From the NCBI GenBank assembly GCA_027318525.1, contig DAHVPA010000134.1, forward strand, positions 1 to 5,425: DNA of 5,425 bases, read 5' to 3'. Made by a program: the position numbers and the translations under genes. Source of the stretch: Candidatus Cloacimonadota bacterium (GTDB lineage: Bacteria > Cloacimonadota > Cloacimonadia > Cloacimonadales > Cloacimonadaceae). The notes under the pieces were generated by a model, which saw nothing but the letters and a program-made list of their open reading frames with translations, was not told where the DNA came from and made no database searches. Of the stretch, positions 1 to 4,477 are shown one piece after another; position 1 is the stretch's first letter, and each line of letters opens with the position of its first letter.

Positions 1-56
1 AGATATGCCCTGACATTAAGCAGAATTTGATTTGACGAGTGAAATTGAGCTTTCCT
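1..56. other. window edge, no assignable gene
   Basis: The two forward frames that stay open longest from the left edge stop at 28-30 and 33-35, so a gene entering from the left could end here with about ten codons visible. That is too little to choose a frame or name a product. No terminator-like hairpin follows directly. Confidence 0.3.
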
Positions 57-73
57 TCACAGGGTCTGAAAGA

Positions 74-152
74 CTTTTGTCCGTCTGATGCTTCGAGGGG
101 TCTTCGAGGGGTTAGCCCTCGATAACCCCTCGCTGATCCCTCGCATCAAAAG
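74..152. repeat. nested inverted repeat of CGAGGG/CCCTCG blocks
   Basis: Five copies of a six-base block are seen: CGAGGG at 94-99 and 105-110, and its complement CCCTCG at 116-121, 127-132 and 138-143. The core is a perfect 10-bp inverted repeat, CGAGGGGTTA (105-114) against TAACCCCTCG (123-132), with an 8-base loop. Outside it, GATG (87-90) faces CATC (144-147), and CGAGGG (94-99) faces CCCTCG (138-143) across a short bulge. CTTTTG (74-79) can alternatively pair with CAAAAG (147-152). The element lies downstream of the lipoprotein gene's terminator and is not followed by a T run, so it is not an ordinary terminator. It could be a dispersed intergenic (REP-like) element or an RNA structure. 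Only one copy is present in this window. Confidence 0.6.
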
Positions 153-198
153 ATAAGGGAAGCTAGTCCGCTTTTGCCGGAAGCAGGTTTTTTCTGCC

Positions 199-229
199 AA
201 AAAAACAGGCGGTTCCTGAGGAACCGCCT
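199..229 (-). terminator. Rho-independent terminator of the TRL-like lipoprotein gene
   Basis: A perfect 10-bp stem pairs 207-216 (AGGCGGTTCC) with 220-229 (GGAACCGCCT) around a 3-base loop. Read on the minus strand, the stem is followed by one G and then seven T (A run at 199-205 on the plus strand). It begins 24 bases past the stop codon of the minus-strand gene at 254-535. Position, stem strength and T tract all fit an intrinsic terminator for that gene. Confidence 0.93.
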
Positions 230-253
230 TAATAGTCAAAACTCCGGATTGGT

Positions 254-535
254 TTATTCACCGGTGACGATTGTCGTGTATTCAAACATGATTATTTTCC
301 AGGTCATATTGTAATCGACCGTGGAAATTCTGGTGATGCCGCCGTTTTTGGCAGCAGCAACGGTGGCTGCTTCTTTGGAAAGGCTGGGCGGGAAGCCCAG
401 GAAACTGGTCTGGGTAAAGGTTCCGGTCTTGGTGCCCAAAGGATTGGAAGTGGCGCAGACGGGATGGTTCATGGAGCAGGCAGTGAAAAACAGAACACAT
501 GCCAGAGCCGTAAGAATCATGATACGGATTTTCAT
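254..535 (-). CDS. TRL-like family small lipoprotein
   Basis: The 93-residue protein begins with a lipoprotein signal peptide: basic start MKIR, a hydrophobic stretch to residue 19, and a lipobox FTAC with the lipidated Cys at position 20. The mature part (about 73 residues) matches my memory of the TRL-like (tRNA-associated locus) family: a Gly/Thr-rich segment GTKTGTFTQTSFLG (34-47), a short helix AATVAAAKNGGITRI (56-70), then a Val-Asp-Tyr strand (73-75) and the closing YTTIVTGE (86-93). Members are small secreted or lipid-anchored proteins of unknown function. Aspartate is absent at +2 (Ser21), so sorting to the outer membrane is plausible but inferred. A Shine-Dalgarno AAGGAG (542-547) sits 6 bases before the ATG. 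The gene is monocistronic: it has its own terminator and is divergent from the exporter cluster. No tRNA gene is next to it here. Confidence 0.85.
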   Translation of the reverse strand: MKIRIMILTALACVLFFTACSMNHPVCATSNPLGTKTGTFTQTSFLGFPPSLSKEAATVAAAKNGGITRISTVDYNMTWKIIMFEYTTIVTGE

Positions 536-561
536 ACTTTTCTCCTTAAGATTTTACTGAT

Positions 562-592
562 GCCATATTGCAGAATCAGAGCGGCAGGTCAA
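562..592 (-). promoter_or_regulatory. possible promoter of the TRL-like lipoprotein gene
   Basis: On the minus strand, TTGACC (587-592) is a five-of-six match to a -35 box. Candidate -10 boxes are CAATAT (565-570, spacer 16) or TATGGC (562-567, spacer 19). Both are weak, so the -10 assignment is uncertain. The site lies 27 to 57 bases upstream of the start codon, a sensible distance. Confidence 0.4.
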
Positions 593-683
593 GATTTTTT
601 ACCATAAAGCATGAATTTATAAAATTAACTCACCAGCCGGACAGGAATTTCTTGCCATAATCACAAACTCAGGCAGACTGGCA

Positions 684-712
684 TATAATGTCCCGGAACC
701 GGTGGGACCGGG
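684..712 (+). promoter_or_regulatory. -10 box with GC-rich inverted repeat at the presumed start of the yjjP transcript
   Basis: A perfect TATAAT lies at 684-689, 53 bases before the yjjP start codon. The 17-base-spaced -35 position (661-666) does not resemble TTGACA. TTGCCA at 652-657 is 26 bases away, too far for a normal promoter, so activation by a bound factor is conceivable. Immediately downstream is CCCGG (692-696) against CCGGG (708-712), with ACCGGT at 698-703 in the loop. Because transcription would begin near 696, the repeat overlaps the start site and is better placed to be an operator than a leader hairpin. This is inference. Confidence 0.45.
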
Positions 713-742
713 CAAACAGCCAAACTTACAGGCAGGAGCAAG

Positions 743-1543
743 ATGCAGGACTTAAATATCAACAAAGTGGCAGAACTGGCGATTGAGACCGGTCAGGTTG
801 TGTTGGAAAGCGGAGGTGAGACGCACCGGGTGGAAGAGATGATGCACAACGTCTGTTCGGGATTCGGATTTACCTCCAATGAGAGCTATGTCACGCTGAC
901 GGGGATTTTCCTCTCTATCAAAGCATCGGACGGGCAGATTGTCACGTTGATAAAAAGGATTGGCAGCCGTGCTGTGGATTTGGATAAAATCAGCGCTGTC
1001 AGCCGGCTTTCTCACGATTTGATGAACCGCAACTGCAAGGGAAAACCGAAAACTGTCTGCGTTCCCATGAGCTTTGAGGAATATAGCAACCGGCTGCAAA
1101 CCATCAAGACCCGCAAACAATATCCCGGCTGGGTCAAATATGTCTGCGGCGGCATCACACCGGGCTTTTTCTGTCTGCTGTTTGGCGGTTCCTGGAGGGA
1201 ATTTGCAGTCGCTTTCATTATGGGTATTATCATCACCATTATTCTGCGCAACCTGACCAAGCTGCAGCTGAATGCTTTTCTGCTCAATGCCGTGGGTGCC
1301 GGTCTGGTGGTCTGGATTGCCAAGATGTCCGGAATGTATATAGGACAGATGAATACCGATAAAATCATCATCGGCGGGATATTCCTGCTGGTGCCGGGAT
1401 TGAGCATGACCAACGCCATCCGCGACACGATGGCGGGGGATCTGGTGGCAGGCACTGCCCGCACTGTGGAAGCGCTCTTTATCTCGGTGGCAATTGCCAC
1501 GGGAGCCGGAGCCATGCTGAAGCTGTGGAAACTGCTGGTATGA
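743..1543 (+). CDS. yjjP: YjjP-type ThrE family exporter, N-terminal-half subunit
   Basis: This 266-residue protein is the large subunit of a split ThrE-type exporter (DUF1212/ThrE N-terminal domain). Residues 1-128 are a soluble cytoplasmic domain carrying the family signature SGGETHRVEE (23-32). Residues 131-263 hold about five membrane helices (roughly 131-147, 152-169, 175-195, 207-222, 243-263), with the conserved PGLSMTNAIRDTMAGDL (218-234). Corynebacterium ThrE, which exports threonine and serine, is a fusion of this part with the YjjB part. E. coli YjjP (about 256 residues) works with separate YjjB and is linked to succinate export. The substrate here cannot be read from sequence. AGGAG at 734-738 precedes the ATG by four bases. 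The gene ends with tandem stops TGA TAA. Its partner follows 140 bp later, an unusually large and repeat-filled gap. Family certain; substrate unknown. Confidence 0.93.
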   Translation: MQDLNINKVAELAIETGQVVLESGGETHRVEEMMHNVCSGFGFTSNESYVTLTGIFLSIKASDGQIVTLIKRIGSRAVDLDKISAVSRLSHDLMNRNCKGKPKTVCVPMSFEEYSNRLQTIKTRKQYPGWVKYVCGGITPGFFCLLFGGSWREFAVAFIMGIIITIILRNLTKLQLNAFLLNAVGAGLVVWIAKMSGMYIGQMNTDKIIIGGIFLLVPGLSMTNAIRDTMAGDLVAGTARTVEALFISVAIATGAGAMLKLWKLLV

Positions 1544-1548
1544 TAAAT

Positions 1549-1590
1549 TCTCACCGCAAAGACGCAAAGACGCGAAGATTCGCAAAGAAA
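1549..1590. repeat. short imperfect tandem repeat, unit CGCAAAGA
   Basis: Four 8-base units are seen: CGCAAAGA at 1555-1562 and 1563-1570, CGCGAAGA at 1571-1578, then a two-base interruption and CGCAAAGA at 1581-1588. From memory, CACCGCAAAGACGCAAAG-like strings are common dispersed intergenic repeats in environmental bacterial genomes and often generate spurious minus-strand ORFs reading like SLRLCG. That recollection needs a genome search. Confidence 0.75.
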
Positions 1591-1601
1591 AGATTTGCAT
1601 T

Positions 1602-1629
1602 AGTCAGGCTGAGCCTGTCGATGACTGAC
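1602..1629. repeat. palindromic intergenic repeat, core CAGGCTGAGCCTG
   Basis: CAGGCT (1605-1610) and AGCCTG (1612-1617) form a perfect 6-bp inverted repeat around one G. GTCAG (1603-1607) is also complementary to CTGAC (1625-1629), giving an alternative longer fold. The string GGCTGAGCCTGTCGA resembles a dispersed repeat I recall as widespread in uncultured bacterial genomes. No T run follows, so it is not a standard terminator. Confidence 0.65.
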
Positions 1630-1631
1630 TC

Positions 1632-1637
1632 TATAAT
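1632..1637 (+). promoter_or_regulatory. isolated TATAAT, possible secondary promoter of yjjB
   Basis: A perfect -10 hexamer lies 47 bases before the yjjB start, inside the repeat-rich gap. The correctly spaced -35 position (1609-1614) reads CTGAGC, which is poor. It may give yjjB and its downstream genes their own transcription start, or be coincidental. Confidence 0.25.
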
Positions 1638-1646
1638 ACAGCTAAG

Positions 1647-1666
1647 ATTCCTGTCTGGGCAGGAAT
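1647..1666. repeat. short stem-loop repeat ATTCCTG/CAGGAAT
   Basis: A perfect 7-bp inverted repeat, ATTCCTG (1647-1653) with CAGGAAT (1660-1666), encloses the 6-base loop TCTGGG and is followed by GACAGAGG. It resembles the dispersed GATTCC...GGAATGACA type of repeat that I recall from many environmental genomes. Its right end lies 17 bases before the yjjB start codon, just upstream of the ribosome binding site, so in mRNA it could influence initiation. Confidence 0.6.
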
Positions 1667-1683
1667 GACAGAGGATATGTAGT

Positions 1684-2139
1684 ATGTTGGAAGTAATGGA
1701 CAAACTCTGGTGGATGCAGGTCAGTTATGGATTTATAGCCATACTGGGCTTTTCCATCCGCAGCAACATCAAGGGCTGGAAGCTGCTCTTTACCAGTATT
1801 GGCGGGGCATTGAGCTGGGGGCTTTATCTGCTTTTTCTGGCGTGGTCCAGTTCCCTGCTGCTCTCGGTTTTTCTGGCAACTCTGGCAGTGTGCCTCTATT
1901 CCGAGTTTATGGGCAGGGCATTTAAAGTTCCTGTGGCAGTGTTTGTGATTTGCTCGATTATCCCTTTGGTGCCGGGCAGCGGACTGTATTATTCCATGAT
2001 AGCCTATATAGATGGCAGGACGCTGGAAGCGATGCGCAAGATGGGTGAGACGATGATGATTGCGGGAACCATCTCAGTGGCGATAGCAGTGATGTCATCC
2101 GTTGCCAATATTTTCCGCAAGATGCTGAGGATGTTTTAA
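1684..2139 (+). CDS. yjjB: YjjB-type ThrE family exporter, C-terminal-half subunit
   Basis: This 151-residue integral membrane protein is the small subunit of the split ThrE-type exporter (ThrE_2/DUF3815 type). It has about five hydrophobic segments (roughly 10-26, 33-54, 57-75, 83-106, 121-143). The family hallmark IIPLVPGSGLYYSM (92-105) sits at the fourth segment and parallels the VPG motif near the end of YjjP. E. coli YjjB is of similar length (about 157). It should pair with the protein at 743-1543 in the inner membrane to export a small metabolite. GAGGA at 1671-1675 lies 8 bases before the chosen ATG. An ATG at 1677 is followed at once by a stop and is ruled out, while Met5 (1696) is a less likely alternative start. 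The stop codon TAA shares its last A with the ATG of the next gene. Confidence 0.92.
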   Translation: MLEVMDKLWWMQVSYGFIAILGFSIRSNIKGWKLLFTSIGGALSWGLYLLFLAWSSSLLLSVFLATLAVCLYSEFMGRAFKVPVAVFVICSIIPLVPGSGLYYSMIAYIDGRTLEAMRKMGETMMIAGTISVAIAVMSSVANIFRKMLRMF

Positions 2140-2141
2140 TG
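2127..2141 (+). promoter_or_regulatory. translational coupling junction, yjjB stop / DUF3147 start
   Basis: GAGGA (2127-2131) inside the last codons of yjjB is a ribosome binding site 7 bases before the ATG of the next gene. Stop and start overlap as TAATG (2137-2141). This arrangement suggests coupled translation and matched amounts of the two membrane proteins. Confidence 0.75.
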
Positions 2142-2489
2142 GGTTTCTGGTATTACGTCCTCAAGGTTTTGATTTCCAGTGTCCTGATAGTGCTGATATC
2201 GGAGATTTCCAAGCGTAATGGAGTATTGGCAGGGCTGCTGGCATCGGTGCCGCTGGTATCGTTTTTAGCCATCATCTGGCTCTATGTGGAAACCAGGGAT
2301 ATAACTAAAATAAGGCAGCTTAGCACCGATATCTTCTGGCTGGTGCTGCCCTCGCTTTCCTTCTTCATTCTCTTTCCCTGGCTGCTGGGAAAAAATCTGC
2401 GTTTTGGCTGGGCAATGTTGCTTTCCACTGCAATTATGATTATGCTTTATATAATTATGATGATTTTATTAAAGAAAAACTGGAGTTAA
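2139..2489 (+). CDS. DUF3147 family four-helix membrane protein
   Basis: The protein has 116 residues, almost all hydrophobic, with four predicted membrane helices (about 3-22, 28-48, 65-84, 90-111). The pattern SEISKRNGVLAGLLASVPL (21-39), then AIIWLYVETRDITKI (44-58) and IFWLVLPSLSFF (65-76), is what I recognise as DUF3147. By eye it resembles E. coli GlpM (SK-x-AGL-PLFP, then a Glu-rich loop), so a distant relationship is possible; this is unverified. The function of the family is unknown. It overlaps yjjB by one base with its ribosome binding site inside yjjB, which suggests a role in the same membrane complex or pathway, though co-expression does not prove this. The next gene begins 9 bases after its stop. 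Confidence 0.8.
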   Translation: MGFWYYVLKVLISSVLIVLISEISKRNGVLAGLLASVPLVSFLAIIWLYVETRDITKIRQLSTDIFWLVLPSLSFFILFPWLLGKNLRFGWAMLLSTAIMIMLYIIMMILLKKNWS

Positions 2490-2498
2490 TAAATTAAA

Positions 2499-3305
2499 AT
2501 GCATAAATCAGTAAAACAAATCCAAATGGAAGAGCGTATCCTGAACAGGCTGACAGGAAAACCCAGGCAAACGGCAGAATTGCTCTTTGCCGATGAGGAA
2601 CTGCAAGCCATGCAGGAATATGCCAACAATGTATCAATCAAGCGGCTCGGTTACAACGACCACGGTCCTGTGCACATGAGAAAGGCTACTTATAATGCGA
2701 TAAAAATGTTTCATCTGCTGAAGGAAGCCGGCATCGAAATGAGCCTTGAAGCAGAGCACATCGGCTCAGCCGATGACAGCCTGATCGGGGTGCTCTTTGC
2801 CTCGCTTCTGCACGACCTGGGTATGTCCATTGCCCGCGAAAAGCATGAATATCTCAGCATTCAACTGGCTGTCCCCTTTATCGATAAAATCCTCAGCCAG
2901 ATTTATAGACCGGAAGAGTATATGCTCAAGACGGCAGTGCGCTCCATCGCTATAGAAGGCATCTTTGGGCACATGGCTACCCGGAAGATACACTCTTTGG
3001 AGGCGGGACTGGTGCTGATAGCCGACGGCAGCGACATGGAAAAGGGCAGAGCCCGCATTCCCAGTATGCTATCCCAGACTCCCAGGGTGGGAGATATCCA
3101 CCGCACTTCGTCCAGTGCCATCCAAAAGGTGAAAATCAGCAAGGGACTGGAAAAACCCATCAATATCACTGTGGAAATGAGCGCTTCCGTCGGGTATTTC
3201 CAGATAGAAGAAGTCTTTTTCCCAAAGATAAATATCAGCCCCATCAAGCCTTACATCGAGCTCTATGCCGGAGTGGCAGAAAGGGAGATGCTGAGATATC
3301 TCTAA
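2499..3305 (+). CDS. HD-domain metal-dependent phosphohydrolase, substrate unknown
   Basis: The 268-residue soluble protein carries an HD-superfamily metal centre. NDHGPVH (53-59) supplies His55 and His59, LLHDLGMS (103-110) supplies the His105-Asp106 pair, and His116 follows. The segment IFGHMATRKIHSLEAG (155-170) leads to LIADGSDMEKGRAR (173-186), whose Asp176 is the likely last metal ligand. HD enzymes hydrolyse phosphate esters or nucleotides, but nothing here indicates the substrate, and no GYP motif of cyclic-di-GMP phosphodiesterases is present. Residues 187-268 form a Ser/Ile-rich C-terminal region, predicted to be mostly strands, that I cannot assign. The overall form resembles stand-alone HD hydrolases I associate with archaea and thermophiles (perhaps COG3294, unverified). 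The only ribosome binding site candidate, GGAG at 2482-2485, is 13 bases from the ATG, so initiation may be weak or depend on the upstream gene. It ends the plus-strand cluster. Confidence 0.85.
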   Translation: MHKSVKQIQMEERILNRLTGKPRQTAELLFADEELQAMQEYANNVSIKRLGYNDHGPVHMRKATYNAIKMFHLLKEAGIEMSLEAEHIGSADDSLIGVLFASLLHDLGMSIAREKHEYLSIQLAVPFIDKILSQIYRPEEYMLKTAVRSIAIEGIFGHMATRKIHSLEAGLVLIADGSDMEKGRARIPSMLSQTPRVGDIHRTSSSAIQKVKISKGLEKPINITVEMSASVGYFQIEEVFFPKINISPIKPYIELYAGVAEREMLRYL

Positions 3306-3368
3306 GCCATAGTCAGCAGCGTCCTTAATCTAGCCTTGCCAGCCTTGGGCAGATCACCTGTTTAATGT

Positions 3369-3384
3369 CTGCGCCCGGGCGCAG
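3369..3384. repeat. perfect 16-bp palindrome CTGCGCCCGGGCGCAG in convergent gap
   Basis: The sequence is fully self-complementary with no loop. It lies in the 186-bp space between two convergent genes (HD protein and methyltransferase). No T run follows on either strand, so a canonical intrinsic terminator is not supported, although the structure could still slow polymerase. The rest of 3306-3491 shows no gene I can recognise. Confidence 0.7.
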
Positions 3385-3491
3385 GGATCAGGCGGGAGGC
3401 AGGGCAGTTGACGGCAAGCCTGGTTTGAGGGTCAATACTATATCCAAAACCGACATGCCAATAATCCGGATAACTATGTTAAGCCAATGGT

Positions 3492-4205
3492 TTATCTTTC
3501 ATCCTGCAGGACGGCTGTTACAGCCAAAAAACTATATCTATCGCCAAAAATGCGGCACAATCGGTCGCAGGCTTTCCAAAATCCAAAGGGGAGCCACTTG
3601 GTCAGTTGGTTCAGATGCAGCTTGATCATAAGCCGATGAGAAAAGAGCCGGTTTTGCTTAATCCAGAAACCGTGATGGTTGAGCAGTTTATATAGGCTGT
3701 CGCGGTCGAAGCTGTGAAGATGGGCGTTGATGGGTGTTTTCCGGTTGCAGTGAATGCACAAAGTATAACGGATGGATTCTTTGTAAGGGACAGTAATCAA
3801 TAGCTTTCCGGCTGGTTTGAGCAGCTTTTTCCAACCCTCCACAGCAGCTTTGGGCTCAGTCAGGTGTTCCAGCACTTCCAAAGCAACAATCAGGTCAAAC
3901 TTCTTTTCCTTCAGGGGGATATCCAAGGCATCGCCATAAACAGTATCAATTTCCGGATTGAGTTTCTTTATCTGCTCCAGATTTTCAGGACTCAGGTCAA
4001 GCGCTGTAACGTGAGTTCCGGACTGTGCCGCATGCAGGCTAAACCAGCCTCTGCCGCTGCCGACATCCAAAACATCCATTCCTGGCTGCAGGGCTGAAAG
4101 CTCAAAAACAGTCTGGTTGCGACGGGTCTCCGCTGCTGAAAACTGGTCTGATCCCCAATAGTCAAATTCACGGGCATCCCTGAGGTAATGTTCCTTGTAA
4201 TCCAT
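3492..4205 (-). CDS. class I SAM-dependent methyltransferase with Cys/His insert
   Basis: I take ATG at 4205 as the start, giving 237 residues. It has an AAGGTG ribosome site (4212-4217) six bases upstream. An in-frame GTG at 4214 would add three residues but overlaps that site. Motif I is VLDVGSGRG (45-53), the SAM-ribose acidic residue is Asp70 in ALDLS, GDALDIP (91-97) follows, and FDLIVALEVLEHL (103-115) is motif IV/post-motif. This is the Methyltransf_11/UbiE-like fold. After strand VPYKE (139-143) comes CIHC (150-153) with HLHSF (162-166), a Cys-Cys-His-His set that could bind a metal. I recall similar CxxC...HLHSF inserts in methyltransferases from Bacteroidetes-like genomes. The last 60 residues are basic and aromatic. 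The substrate is unknown; small molecules, lipids or sugars are all possible. The gene is convergent with the HD gene and divergent from the secreted protein. Confidence 0.9.
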   Translation of the reverse strand: MDYKEHYLRDAREFDYWGSDQFSAAETRRNQTVFELSALQPGMDVLDVGSGRGWFSLHAAQSGTHVTALDLSPENLEQIKKLNPEIDTVYGDALDIPLKEKKFDLIVALEVLEHLTEPKAAVEGWKKLLKPAGKLLITVPYKESIRYTLCIHCNRKTPINAHLHSFDRDSLYKLLNHHGFWIKQNRLFSHRLMIKLHLNQLTKWLPFGFWKACDRLCRIFGDRYSFLAVTAVLQDER

Positions 4206-4217
4206 GCGTATCACCTT
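4206..4217 (-). promoter_or_regulatory. ribosome binding site deciding the methyltransferase start
   Basis: On the minus strand AAGGTG (4212-4217) is followed by six bases and then ATG (4203-4205). The only longer alternative, GTG at 4212-4214, is part of this Shine-Dalgarno sequence and has none of its own at proper spacing. Confidence 0.75.
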
Positions 4218-4227
4218 GCTTTATCAC

Positions 4228-4233
4228 TTTATA
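4228..4233 (-). promoter_or_regulatory. possible -10 box of the methyltransferase gene
   Basis: On the minus strand TATAAA lies 22 bases upstream of the ATG. The nearest -35-like TTGCCA is about 24 bases further upstream, longer than usual, so the promoter is only tentative. Confidence 0.28.
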
Positions 4234-4330
4234 CCATCTCAGTGGACGGGGGATAATTGGCAAGAGTAAAATCAAATGCAGCTTGAACTTATTTCCCGGG
4301 TAATTGGTCTGAATTATGCTTTTAATTTCA

Positions 4331-4358
4331 TTGACATAAAACCTTAAAAAAATAGAAG
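4331..4358 (+). promoter_or_regulatory. candidate promoter for the secreted-protein gene
   Basis: A perfect -35 hexamer TTGACA (4331-4336) is followed after 16 bases by TAGAAG (4353-4358), a four-of-six -10. The surrounding region is AT-rich. Transcription from here would give a leader of about 110 bases before the ATG at 4478, including the hairpin at 4414-4436. Confidence 0.45.
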
Positions 4359-4413
4359 GTGAAATGTAAGATTGGTATGTAGTTAAATTATTGAAAAGTG
4401 TATTTATTAGCCA

Positions 4414-4436
4414 TGCCGCTCAGAACTGAGCAGGCA
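4414..4436 (+). promoter_or_regulatory. 5' leader hairpin upstream of the secreted-protein gene
   Basis: TGCC plus GCTCA (4414-4422) pairs with TGAGC plus GGCA (4427-4431 and 4433-4436), with one bulged A at 4432 and a GAAC tetraloop. The stem has nine pairs and ends 32 bases before the ribosome binding site. No T run follows, so it is not a terminator. It may stabilise the mRNA or be a regulatory structure; it matches no riboswitch I know. Confidence 0.5.
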
Positions 4437-4477
4437 CATAAAACATTAACCGATCAAAAAAGAGAGATGGAGTTAAC

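Noticed and set aside
57..239. 60-codon minus-strand open frame
   Set aside because: It starts inside the terminator hairpin of the lipoprotein gene and runs through the nested inverted repeat. The peptide has no recognisable features.
692..712. Terminator or riboswitch in front of yjjP
   Set aside because: The stem is only five pairs with no T tract, overlaps the likely transcription start, and matches no riboswitch class I know.
536..742. tRNA gene near the TRL-type lipoprotein
   Set aside because: No cloverleaf, T-loop (GGTTCRA) or acceptor-stem pairing was found by eye in this gap.
1012..1554. 180-codon minus-strand open frame opposite yjjP
   Set aside because: Antisense shadow of the membrane domain of yjjP with no family resemblance.
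1555..1588. CRISPR array
   Set aside because: The repeat unit is only 8 bases with essentially no spacers, and no cas gene is present.
752..1600. 282-codon minus-strand open frame opposite yjjP
   Set aside because: It is antisense to a clear exporter gene, rich in His/Gln/Arg, and its N-terminus (FSLRIFASLRLCGE) is the translation of the intergenic tandem repeat.
1602..1666. Intrinsic terminator between yjjP and yjjB
   Set aside because: Neither of the two stem-loops here is followed by a T run on either strand.
2903..3247. 114-codon minus-strand open frame opposite the HD gene
   Set aside because: Antisense to a well-supported HD-domain gene; no recognisable domain.
3365..3625. 86-codon plus-strand open frame across the convergent gap
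   Set aside because: Overlaps the methyltransferase C-terminus on the opposite strand, begins in the GC palindrome without a ribosome binding site, and resembles no known protein.
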